A stretch of 14,291 nucleotides of DNA from Evtepia sp. (GTDB lineage: Bacteria; Bacillota; Clostridia; Oscillospirales; Oscillospiraceae): positions 1 through 14,291 of the forward strand of contig JAQSXW010000006.1 in assembly GCA_029256465.1 (NCBI GenBank), read 5' to 3'. The notes beneath the pieces are model-generated. The model worked only from the letters and a program-made list of their open reading frames with translations. It made no database searches and was not told the DNA's origin. Numbering within the stretch: the first letter of the stretch is position 1; each line of letters begins with the position of its first letter. Below are positions 9,190 to 14,291 of this stretch, piece after piece. Both the position numbers and the translations under genes were made by a program.

Positions 9190-9723
9190 TTAATAGTTAT
9201 CTGCTTTGATTTCGAAGTAGGCTTTAGGATGAGAACAGACGGGGCAAACTTCGGGGGCTTCAATGCCATATTCCAGATGTCCGCAGTTACGACAATACCA
9301 AACTTTGATATCGTGGCTTTTAAATACGACCTCGTTCTGCATATTCTCCGCCAACTTCACGTAGCGCTCCTCGTGAGACTTTTCGATCTTAGCGACCGAA
9401 TCAAACATGTCAGCGATGCGATGGAAGCCTTCTGTGCGGGCATCTTCTGCCATGGTCTTATACATATCGGTCCACTCTTCGTGTTCGCCTTCTGCTGCTG
9501 CCATGAGGTTTTCTGCGGTTTTATGAATCCCGCCCAGCTCCTTAAACCAAAGTTTAGCATGCTCCTTTTCGTTGCCAGCGGTTTCTTCAAAGATGGAAGC
9601 GATTTGCTCATAGCCCTCTTTTTTTGCGGCAGAGGCAAAATAGGTGTATTTATTTCTTGCCATGCTTTCGCCGGCAAATGCCTTCCAGAGATTGGCTTCC
9701 GTCTTGCTTCCTTTTAATTCCAT
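9190..9723 (-). CDS. rbr: Rubrerythrin
   Basis: Rubrerythrin is a cytoplasmic non-haem di-iron peroxidase of anaerobes that reduces hydrogen peroxide to water. The 177-residue protein has an N-terminal four-helix ferritin-like domain (about 1-135). Iron ligands appear at Glu19, in Glu52-xx-His55, around Glu98 and in Glu114-xx-His117. A C-terminal rubredoxin domain (about 139-177) has CRNC (144-147) and CPVC (160-163) to carry electrons. The start is the ATG at 9723, with AAAGGAG 8 bases upstream; an in-frame TTG two codons earlier is too close to that site. It is the last gene of an operon with perR and desulfoferrodoxin, 69 bases after the latter. A weak operator-like GAATAATTC spans the end of the preceding gene. 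Confidence 0.97.
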   Translation of the reverse strand: MELKGSKTEANLWKAFAGESMARNKYTYFASAAKKEGYEQIASIFEETAGNEKEHAKLWFKELGGIHKTAENLMAAAEGEHEEWTDMYKTMAEDARTEGFHRIADMFDSVAKIEKSHEERYVKLAENMQNEVVFKSHDIKVWYCRNCGHLEYGIEAPEVCPVCSHPKAYFEIKADNY

Positions 9724-9788
9724 GATCAATACTCCTTTCAGTACTCATTAGCTTATTTAAATCCAATTCAGTTTTGATAGTAAATATG

Positions 9789-9798
9789 GGAATTATTC
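9789..9798. promoter_or_regulatory. Weak Fur/PerR-like inverted repeat at the dfx stop codon
   Basis: GGAATTATTC contains the 4-1-4 palindrome GAAT-N-ATTC, the same core as the stronger site in front of perR. It covers the dfx stop codon, upstream of rubrerythrin. It could be a secondary operator or chance. Confidence 0.25.
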
Positions 9799-10161
9799 AC
9801 CTTTCCAGAATCCATGGAGGTTACACCACTCATACGCGGTGACTTTACCCTCAAGAGTAGTTTTCAGAATGGGTTCCTGGCCGGGCTTTGGCAGTCTGAA
9901 TACAGCCATGTCTTCGCTGACTGCTGCAATAATAGGAATGTAGTGCTCTGCCAACATGGGATGTAAGACCGAGCCGACAGATACCTTCACTTCGTTTCCG
10001 TTCTTCTCAACAACGGGTACATGCTTCTCAACGGCACCATCCGTAACATTTGCTTTCAGTTCAACCATTTCCTCGCCGCAGCAGACAACATTTACACCGG
10101 AGTCATATGCTTTGAAAATAATGTTACCGCAGTGCTCACACCGATACAATTTGAATTCCAT
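9793..10161 (-). CDS. dfx: Desulfoferrodoxin (two-iron superoxide reductase)
   Basis: This enzyme reduces superoxide to hydrogen peroxide without releasing oxygen, an activity typical of anaerobes. All 122 residues are present. The N-terminal desulforedoxin-type rubredoxin-like centre is Cys8-x2-Cys11 with the Cys27-Cys28 pair. The catalytic neelaredoxin-type iron site is His47 (in EKHVPV, with the conserved Glu45-Lys46), His67, His73, Cys113 and His116 (WCNLHG). This makes it class I (two iron centres). The ATG at 10161 has AAGGAGG at ideal distance. The gene is 44 bases after perR and 69 bases before rubrerythrin; together they turn superoxide into peroxide and then water. A PerR-box-like sequence overlaps its ribosome binding site (10174-10188). 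Confidence 0.97.
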   Translation of the reverse strand: MEFKLYRCEHCGNIIFKAYDSGVNVVCCGEEMVELKANVTDGAVEKHVPVVEKNGNEVKVSVGSVLHPMLAEHYIPIIAAVSEDMAVFRLPKPGQEPILKTTLEGKVTAYEWCNLHGFWKGE

Positions 10162-10173
10162 AAAATTTCCTCC

Positions 10174-10188
10174 TTATAATGTTTGTAA
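10174..10188. promoter_or_regulatory. PerR-box-like sequence upstream of dfx
   Basis: TTATAATGTTTGTAA matches the Bacillus PerR box TTATAATNATTATAA at 12 of the 14 defined positions. The left half is perfect and the right half has two mismatches. It lies between perR and dfx and partly overlaps the dfx ribosome binding site, so it could act on an internal promoter or be a chance match in AT-rich DNA. Confidence 0.35.
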
Positions 10189-10205
10189 CTTGGGTTATTT
10201 TAATA

Positions 10206-10604
10206 TTAATCTTCTGTGCCAAAATTGCCTTTTTTAAGACAATGTGGACAGAGACCATTGAAAATTAGGTCCCGACGATGCACCTCATATCCTAGACTTT
10301 CTACAGGTTCATCCAAGGTCTGATCCATAGAAATATCAAGATCGTAAAGATTACCGCAGCAGGTACAGAAAAAATGAGGATGATCCTGAGTCGTAGCATC
10401 GTAGCGATTCACCGTAGACGGGATAGAAATTGCGCGTCCTTCCTCAACCAAAAAGTTTAAATTTCGATAAACGGTTCCTAAACTTAAGGATGGATATGAA
10501 GGTTTCAGTTCCTTATAAATCATTTCTGCCGAGGGATGTTCTTTGGTACTGGCCAGTGCATCGTAAATCAGCTCCCGCTGCTTGGAATACCTGGACTCTC
10601 CCAT
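10206..10604 (-). CDS. perR: Fur-family transcriptional regulator, PerR type
   Basis: This is a metal-dependent dimeric repressor of the Fur family, best matched to the peroxide sensor PerR. The 132-residue protein has an N-terminal winged helix (about 1-68, with SLGTVYRNLNFL as the recognition-helix region) and a C-terminal dimerisation/metal domain. The structural zinc site is Cys80, Cys83, Cys119 and Cys122. The regulatory site can be aligned by spacing to Bacillus PerR: His23, Asp69, His75, His77 and Asp88. Asp rather than Glu at position 88 is the PerR-type residue, and the His residues would be the ones oxidised by peroxide with bound iron. The ATG at 10604 has AAGGAGG just upstream. 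It heads an operon with desulfoferrodoxin and rubrerythrin, typical PerR targets, which supports the call and suggests autoregulation. Confidence 0.9.
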   Translation of the reverse strand: MGESRYSKQRELIYDALASTKEHPSAEMIYKELKPSYPSLSLGTVYRNLNFLVEEGRAISIPSTVNRYDATTQDHPHFFCTCCGNLYDLDISMDQTLDEPVESLGYEVHRRDLIFNGLCPHCLKKGNFGTED

Positions 10605-10620
10605 AATTTCCCTCCTTGTT

Positions 10621-10633
10621 AGGAATGATTCCT
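10621..10633. promoter_or_regulatory. Candidate PerR operator, 6-1-6 inverted repeat
   Basis: AGGAATGATTCCT is a perfect inverted repeat of 6-1-6, the spacing used by Fur-family boxes, with a GAAT-N-ATTC core. It lies between the perR -10 box and the perR start codon, roughly at +7 to +19, where a bound repressor would block transcription. The base content differs from the Bacillus PerR box. Confidence 0.6.
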
Positions 10634-10646
10634 GCTAGCTGAACTT

Positions 10647-10675
10647 AGTATAAATCAAAGGTTTGGAAAAATCAA
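10647..10675 (-). promoter_or_regulatory. Sigma-A type promoter of perR-dfx-rbr
   Basis: TTGATT (-35, 10675-10670) and TATACT (-10, 10652-10647) are 17 bases apart. The roughly 35 bases upstream of the -35 are almost pure A on this strand (10677-10710), which resembles an UP element that binds the RNA polymerase alpha subunit. Confidence 0.8.
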
Positions 10676-10736
10676 GTGTTTTTTTTGGTTTTTTCTTTAT
10701 ATTTTATTTTTCGACACCATACACATACTATGCGCA

Positions 10737-10753
10737 GATTCTTTTTAAGAATC
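10737..10753. repeat. Inverted repeat in the leader of the lipoprotein gene
   Basis: GATTCTT (10737-10743) and AAGAATC (10747-10753) form a perfect 7-bp inverted repeat with three T between them. It lies about 45 bases before the start of the plus-strand lipoprotein gene and could be an operator or a small RNA hairpin. Confidence 0.45.
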
Positions 10754-10798
10754 GATTGTGACAATGGTTAGATGAATAGAGACAGACGGAGGGAAATC

Positions 10799-11104
10799 AT
10801 GCGATCATATTTTTTGACTGCCGCACTTGCCCTGGTTCTACTTTGCTCGCTCGGTGGCTGTAATTGGGATACAGCTAGTGACTTCGATGATGATAATAGG
10901 CTGACTGCCAGCCAACGCTCCGCGATAGAACGCAATGGCGTTCACGATGGAAACGATTGGGACAGACGGGACTGGGGAGATGACATCGGAGATGCCGGAG
11001 AAAGAGCAAAGAATGGGTTAAAAGATACCGCTCGAGATATTACAAATGGCGTAAATAATGCTACGCGTAATACAGAGAATGCGATTAATAATGCGGCTCG
11101 CTAG
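10799..11104 (+). CDS. Small predicted lipoprotein with 11-residue C-terminal repeats
   Basis: No named family is recognised. The 101-residue product has a lipoprotein signal peptide: a short N-terminus, a hydrophobic core (residues 4-17) and a lipobox LGGC with the lipid-modified Cys at 21. The middle (about 22-62) is very acidic and disordered-looking (DFDDDN, DGNDWDRRDWGDD). The C-terminus consists of 11-residue units: GDDIGDAGER-type (59-69, degenerate), AKNGLKDTARD (70-80), ITNGVNNATRN (81-91) and TENAINNAAR (92-101). They share the pattern N-G/A-hydrophobic-x-N/D-A/T-x-R, giving an amphipathic helix like those in LEA or apolipoprotein-type repeats. The start is the ATG at 10799, with GGAGGG 5 bases upstream; an in-frame ATG nine codons earlier would extend the signal peptide with charged residues and has no such site. 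It is transcribed alone, divergent from perR and closed by a terminator. Location would be the outer face of the membrane; function is unknown. Confidence 0.8.
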   Translation: MRSYFLTAALALVLLCSLGGCNWDTASDFDDDNRLTASQRSAIERNGVHDGNDWDRRDWGDDIGDAGERAKNGLKDTARDITNGVNNATRNTENAINNAAR

Positions 11105-11138
11105 TATTTAAAGTTCCATTTAAAAAGCACATCTACAA

Positions 11139-11195
11139 ATAAGAACTCCAGCCTGATGACGTTAGGCTGGGGTTCTTATCCTTCCTTCCTTTTTA
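11139..11195 (+). terminator. Intrinsic terminator after the small lipoprotein gene
   Basis: A 16-bp stem (11139-11154 with 11164-11179, one G-T wobble) with a 9-base loop is followed by a pyrimidine-rich tail ending in TTTTT (CCTTCCTTCCTTTTT). It lies 34 bases after the stop codon. The tail is less uniform than usual but the stem is strong. Confidence 0.8.
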
Positions 11196-11205
11196 GAGTC
11201 ACATC

Positions 11206-11214
11206 TGGTACAAT
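11206..11214 (+). promoter_or_regulatory. Possible extended -10 promoter of the MBL-deoC pair
   Basis: TGGTACAAT fits an extended -10 element (TG-N-TACAAT) 60 bases before the MBL start. The -35 position 17 bases upstream (TTCCTT) is poor and overlaps the terminator tail, so this is a tentative call. Confidence 0.35.
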
Positions 11215-11273
11215 AAGCAAAATGATGTCGATTTTTATACAGAGATAAGATACTTGGAATGGAGGGTTATGAT

Positions 11274-12257
11274 ATGCCAGAAGAAATCTTAAGAAATATT
11301 TATCGCATTCAGGTTCCACTGCCAAAAAATCCCTTGCGTGTGCTCAACAGCTATCTGATTCGTGGGAAGGATCGCAGTCTGCTCATTGACACCGGCTTCA
11401 AGCAGCCAGAGTGTCGCCAAGCACTATTTGGGGCACTCCGGAAGCTGAATGTAAACCGAGATACTTTGGATGTATTTGGCACTCATATTCATTCAGATCA
11501 TATCGGTCTTGCACCAGAGGTTGTGGGACATGGGCGAAGTATCTATTTGGGGAAAGGGGATTTTCACTGGGCAGCCTCCGAGGAATCTAATTTATATTGG
11601 GAGATCATGGATCGACGGTTTCTTGTGGAGGGATTTCCGATGGAAGAACTGGAGCCGCTCGTTCATCTCAATCCTGCCCGTAATTATGGCCCCACCTTAG
11701 ATTTGCCGAACTATCAGGTCGTCAGGGGTGGGGACACGTTCGAAATAGGCGGACATTTGCTGGAGGTGGTGGAAGCGCCAGGCCATACACCGGGAATGGT
11801 TTGCCTCTGGATGCCAGAGGAAGCGGTTATGTTTACCGCAGACCATATTCTGTTTGATATTACACCCAATATAACTATGTGGCCCAATATGGAGAATGCA
11901 CTGGGTACTTATCTAGAGAGTCTAAAAAAATTTCGTAAGTTTGTGGTGAAAAAGTCTCTGCCTGGGCACCGTGAAGAGGGAGATTACTATGGCCGCATTG
12001 ACGAGTTGCTGCTCCATCATGACCGACGGGTTGGGGAGACAGAAAAAATTGTTCGGTTAAGTCCTGGTATGACCACATATGAAATTGCAGGAAGGATGAC
12101 CTGGGCAATCAAGGCAAAAAATTGGCAGGGGTTTCCGGTGATTCAAAAGTGGTTTGCAGTGGGAGAAGCACTGTCCCATTTGGATTATCTGATCAGTCTG
12201 GGCAAGCTAGAGCGCAGGGTGGAAATCGGCGTACATCATTATTATCCTTTGCCATAG
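11274..12257 (+). CDS. MBL-fold metallo-hydrolase with C-terminal winged-helix-like tail
   Basis: This is a cytoplasmic metallo-beta-lactamase-fold hydrolase, 327 residues, substrate unknown. The two-metal site is complete: H71-x-H73-x-D75-H76 (THIHSDHIG), His171 (APGHTPG), Asp190 (TADH) and His232 (LPGH). The beta strand with LIDTGF (38-42) is the fold's usual first turn. After the catalytic domain (about 1-240) residues 245-325 look helical and then strand-turn-strand, like the winged-helix tail seen in glyoxylase-II-like and LACTB2-type proteins. The start at 11274 is supported by GGAGGG 7 bases upstream; an in-frame ATG five codons earlier lies directly on that site. deoC follows after 22 bases, so the two are probably co-transcribed. 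Possible roles include thioester or phosphodiester hydrolysis; the sequence does not decide. Confidence 0.9.
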   Translation: MPEEILRNIYRIQVPLPKNPLRVLNSYLIRGKDRSLLIDTGFKQPECRQALFGALRKLNVNRDTLDVFGTHIHSDHIGLAPEVVGHGRSIYLGKGDFHWAASEESNLYWEIMDRRFLVEGFPMEELEPLVHLNPARNYGPTLDLPNYQVVRGGDTFEIGGHLLEVVEAPGHTPGMVCLWMPEEAVMFTADHILFDITPNITMWPNMENALGTYLESLKKFRKFVVKKSLPGHREEGDYYGRIDELLLHHDRRVGETEKIVRLSPGMTTYEIAGRMTWAIKAKNWQGFPVIQKWFAVGEALSHLDYLISLGKLERRVEIGVHHYYPLP

Positions 12258-12279
12258 GAAGAGAGGCGGAAATAAGCTT

Positions 12280-12954
12280 ATGGACATGCAGGAGATTTTG
12301 CACAAGGTGGATCACACCATTTTAAAGCCTGAGGCCACATGGGAAGAAGTGAAAGGGATTTGCGACGAGGGGATTTGGGCAAGTGCCGCCTCTGTCTGCA
12401 TCTCACCAGTATATGTTGCCGAGGCAGCAGGCTATTTAGAAGGCAGATTATCCATTTGCACGGCCATTGGTTTTCCACACGGAACGTCAACGGTGGAAAC
12501 GAAGGTGTGGGAAACTCGTAATGCGGTAAAAAACGGAGCCAATGAAGTGGATATGGTGATTCATGTGGGGATGGTAAAAGCCAAGAGATGGGACAGTATA
12601 CTCACAGAACTTCGCACAGTCAAGGACGCGTGTGAAGGAAGGTTACTCAAGGTGATTGTGGAAGCCTGCCTTCTAAACGAGGAGGAAAAAATCCGGCTGT
12701 GTCACTTGGTATCCGAATCAGGTGCAGAGTATATTAAAACCTCCACGGGATACTCACGTGGAGGTGCAACGGTGGAAGATGTTGCTCTTTTTCGCAGTCA
12801 AATTGCCTCTCATGTGAGGATCAAAGCAGCAGGGGGAATCCGAAGCTTTGATGCAGCGGAAGCCTTCCTTCGGGCAGGAGCGGATCGGATCGGAAGTAGT
12901 TCTTTGGTTCCAATAGCGAAAGAACTGGAGCAAAGGAGGATTTCGGCAACTTAA
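12280..12954 (+). CDS. deoC: Deoxyribose-phosphate aldolase
   Basis: DeoC splits 2-deoxy-D-ribose 5-phosphate into acetaldehyde and glyceraldehyde 3-phosphate, the last step in deoxyribonucleoside breakdown in the cytoplasm. The 224-residue class I aldolase (TIM barrel) has normal length. The N-terminal VDHTILKP motif, Asp91 in NEVDMVIHVG, Lys124 in KVIVEAC, the Schiff-base Lys153 in YIKTSTGY and the second active-site Lys182 in RIKAAGGIR are all present. The first ATG (12280) is taken; a second ATG two codons later cannot be excluded, as the purine-rich site AGAGGCGG lies rather far upstream of both. It follows the MBL gene by 22 bases. A predicted nucleoside-type binding protein gene lies downstream, which fits a salvage context, but no deoB, phosphorylase or deaminase is in the window. 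Confidence 0.97.
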   Translation: MDMQEILHKVDHTILKPEATWEEVKGICDEGIWASAASVCISPVYVAEAAGYLEGRLSICTAIGFPHGTSTVETKVWETRNAVKNGANEVDMVIHVGMVKAKRWDSILTELRTVKDACEGRLLKVIVEACLLNEEEKIRLCHLVSESGAEYIKTSTGYSRGGATVEDVALFRSQIASHVRIKAAGGIRSFDAAEAFLRAGADRIGSSSLVPIAKELEQRRISAT

Positions 12955-13008
12955 TGGGGAAAAAAGCCCTTTAGACAAAATTCTGGTAATTCTTTTTTTC
13001 TGTAGAAG

Positions 13009-13014
13009 TATAAT
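13009..13014 (+). promoter_or_regulatory. Possible -10 element before the BMP lipoprotein gene
   Basis: A perfect TATAAT lies 69 bases before the start codon in the 129-base gap after deoC. No good -35 is found 16-19 bases upstream (GTAATT at the 17-base position). The gap between deoC and the next gene and the absence of a terminator leave read-through possible as well. Confidence 0.4.
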
Positions 13015-13083
13015 CCTCAAGAGAAAGCAGAAGAAGAGGAAGCACACGAACAAGCCGGAAGAATTGTTGAAAGGGGTAAGAAA

Positions 13084-14205
13084 ATGAAAAGGGCGATCTG
13101 TATCGTGTCAATCTTGACGATGTTGAGTTCTTTGGCGGCTTGCGGTGTACGTGCGGACGCTGCCGATAAAAAGCTGAATTCAGGTGTGATTGTACTGCTT
13201 ACAGATGGTGAAGAAGCCCAAGACAGTACCGTTGTCTCCTCGGTTTGGAAGGGAATCTGTGCCTATGGGGAGAAAACTGGCTCTTCATATCTCAGGATAA
13301 ACGCCTTGGACGCGAATCAGGAGGGGCGGCTTACTGCGCTACAGAACGGCATGGAACCTGAGGTTAAGGTGGTAGTTTGTATCGGCCCTGCCTATGAAAG
13401 TGTGGTATTTGAGGCACAGAAAACATATCCAGATGTGATGTTTTTGCTGCTGGATGGAGAACCGCACAGAGAAAACAGTGCAGTTTACGAGACGACTACC
13501 AACACCCATTGTGTCTTATATCAGGAGACGCAAGCCGGATTTTTGGCAGGCTATGCAGCGGTGTTGGAAGGAAATACAAAGCTAGGCTTTTGCGGTGAGA
13601 GTGCAGACCCAGCTGTGATCCGATATGGTTATGGTTTTATTGAGGGAGCGGATCTGGCAGCTACGAGGCTTGGACTTAGAAGCGGAGCCATTGAGATTCA
13701 GTATTGGTATGCAGGTACAGGGCAAACTGCAGAGGTCATACAAAGAAAAGTTGCGGGTTGGTACCAAGGCGGGACCCAATTGGTCTTAGCCTGCAATAAC
13801 GGGAATCCGGAGATAACCCAAAACGTGATTGCTGCGGCAGAAGCTTCTGGGGGACGGGTTTTTGGTGCAGATGCGGATCGAGCCTCCGAGTCTGAGACAG
13901 TCATTTGCTCGGTGGTCAAGAACTTTGAAACTTCCGTCAAATACGAACTTGCCTTACTAGAATACAATGAGGGACGTTGGGACGCAGACCATGCGGGACG
14001 AACCATGGTGTTAGGAGTTAAGGAGGATGCCGTGAGGTTTTTGTATGATCCTTCCTCTTGGAAATTTAACAAGTTTACGATTGGCCAGTATCAGGACGTG
14101 CTTGGCCAGATGATAGCAGGTAGTATTCCAGTGGATCAAAGCAGCAGTCAGAAACTCTTTCCTGCAGTTTCGATTTGCAGTATTATAGATCAGGGCGAAG
14201 GTTAA
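13084..14205 (+). CDS. BMP/PnrA-like substrate-binding lipoprotein (nucleoside-type ABC transporter component)
   Basis: This looks like a BMP-family (Med/PnrA-like) periplasmic-type binding protein, anchored to the outer face of the membrane and delivering substrate to an ABC importer. The 373-residue product begins with a lipoprotein signal peptide and lipobox LAAC (Cys20). The mature part has the two-lobe fold pattern: a strand VIVLLTDG (35-42) followed by a helix, VKVVVCIGPAY (95-105), a hinge with ETQAGFLAGYAAVL (147-160, matching the family's xExQAGfLAGyxAA signature) and TKLGFCGES. The gene starts at 13084 with AAAGGGG 7 bases upstream. Binding of nucleosides is known for characterised PnrA-like members and fits the deoC neighbour, but the substrate here is inferred. 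No permease or ATPase genes are within the window, so it is either an orphan binding protein or its partners lie elsewhere. A stem-loop follows 3 bases after the stop. Confidence 0.88.
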   Translation: MKRAICIVSILTMLSSLAACGVRADAADKKLNSGVIVLLTDGEEAQDSTVVSSVWKGICAYGEKTGSSYLRINALDANQEGRLTALQNGMEPEVKVVVCIGPAYESVVFEAQKTYPDVMFLLLDGEPHRENSAVYETTTNTHCVLYQETQAGFLAGYAAVLEGNTKLGFCGESADPAVIRYGYGFIEGADLAATRLGLRSGAIEIQYWYAGTGQTAEVIQRKVAGWYQGGTQLVLACNNGNPEITQNVIAAAEASGGRVFGADADRASESETVICSVVKNFETSVKYELALLEYNEGRWDADHAGRTMVLGVKEDAVRFLYDPSSWKFNKFTIGQYQDVLGQMIAGSIPVDQSSSQKLFPAVSICSIIDQGEG

Positions 14206-14208
14206 GAA

Positions 14209-14240
14209 AAACGGCTTACCGCAGCGGCGGTAAGCCGTTT
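14209..14240. terminator. Shared terminator between convergent genes
   Basis: A perfect 14-bp stem (AAACGGCTTACCGC at 14209-14222 with 14227-14240) encloses a 4-base loop. On the minus strand it is followed by TTTTT-CTT from the flanking A-run, a good terminator for a gene from the right. On the plus strand the stem ends in GTTT and then ATGCTTGC, which is weaker. Confidence 0.8.
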
Positions 14241-14291
14241 ATGCTTGCTTCTGTTTTAGCTGTTCCAAATGGGTTTTCAGGACTAGGTTCA
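14239..14291 (-). CDS. 3' end of an unknown gene entering from the right edge
   Basis: A minus-strand frame is open from the right edge and ends with NLVLKTHLEQLKQKQA followed by TAA (14241-14239). The stop lies at the base of a strong stem-loop with a T-rich tail in this direction. The residues look like a helical C-terminus with Lys and Gln. Only 16 residues are visible, so the family cannot be named. Confidence 0.45.
   Translation of the reverse strand, partial: NLVLKTHLEQLKQKQA

Noticed and set aside
9175..9717. A 180-codon plus-strand frame opposite rubrerythrin
   Set aside because: It lies fully antisense to a clear rubrerythrin gene with a good ribosome binding site and terminator. 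Its composition is that of a shadow frame and it has no recognisable motif.
12957..12972. GGGG-A-run-CCC as a terminator after deoC
   Set aside because: Stem of only three to four pairs and a short T-run; not convincing.
12972..13014. TAGACA and TATAAT as a promoter pair for the BMP gene
   Set aside because: The two boxes are 31 bases apart, far beyond the 16-19 bases needed.
1..14291. CRISPR array, tRNA, rRNA, insertion sequence or phage attachment site
   Set aside because: No spaced direct repeats, cloverleaf sequences, rRNA-like stretches, transposase or integrase motifs were seen on either strand.

Overview
The window looks like chromosomal DNA of an anaerobic, low-to-medium-GC Gram-positive bacterium (Bacillota, class Clostridia, plausibly an Oscillospiraceae-type gut anaerobe). 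The grounds are strong AGGAGG-type ribosome binding sites, sigma-A-like promoters, a RecD2-type helicase rather than RecBCD, a Clostridia-type RadC, and an oxygen-defence set of PerR, desulfoferrodoxin and rubrerythrin. The taxonomic call is an inference; no rRNA or other marker is present.

Positions 1-9104 (minus strand) hold a DNA-repair cluster. In transcription order it runs radC, uvrB, an EamA/DMT-family transporter, uvrA, a small unknown membrane-anchored protein of 113 residues, and recD2, which leaves the window at its 3' end. A good sigma-A promoter sits just upstream of radC (9076-9104). Gaps between genes are 3 to 62 bases, so one long transcript is plausible. UvrA and UvrB are the damage-recognition and verification parts of nucleotide excision repair. 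RecD2 is a 5'-3' helicase of the SF1B group. A hairpin that covers the ribosome binding site of the 113-residue gene lies between uvrA and that gene.

Positions 9131-10675 (minus strand) hold an oxidative-stress operon, perR - desulfoferrodoxin (superoxide reductase) - rubrerythrin. It starts at a near-consensus sigma-A promoter and ends at a 12-bp-stem intrinsic terminator. A perfect 6-1-6 inverted repeat just downstream of the promoter is a candidate operator for PerR. Desulfoferrodoxin reduces superoxide to peroxide, rubrerythrin removes the peroxide, and PerR would sense the peroxide.

Positions 10676-14240 are mostly plus-strand. First comes a divergent small lipoprotein gene whose C-terminus is built of 11-residue repeats, closed by a 16-bp-stem terminator. 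Next are an MBL-fold hydrolase with a C-terminal winged-helix-like tail and deoC (deoxyribose-phosphate aldolase), 22 bases apart and probably co-transcribed. Last is a BMP/PnrA-like substrate-binding lipoprotein, which may feed nucleosides to a deoC pathway (inference). The window closes with a hairpin shared by this gene and the last 16 codons of a convergent minus-strand gene entering from the right edge.

No rRNA, tRNA, CRISPR array, insertion sequence or phage gene was recognised. No stretch without a gene exceeds about 200 bases. The most distinctive items are the hendecad-repeat lipoprotein, the operator-like inverted repeats of the perR operon, the unknown protein coupled to recD2 with its masked ribosome binding site, and the altered JAMM motif of RadC.
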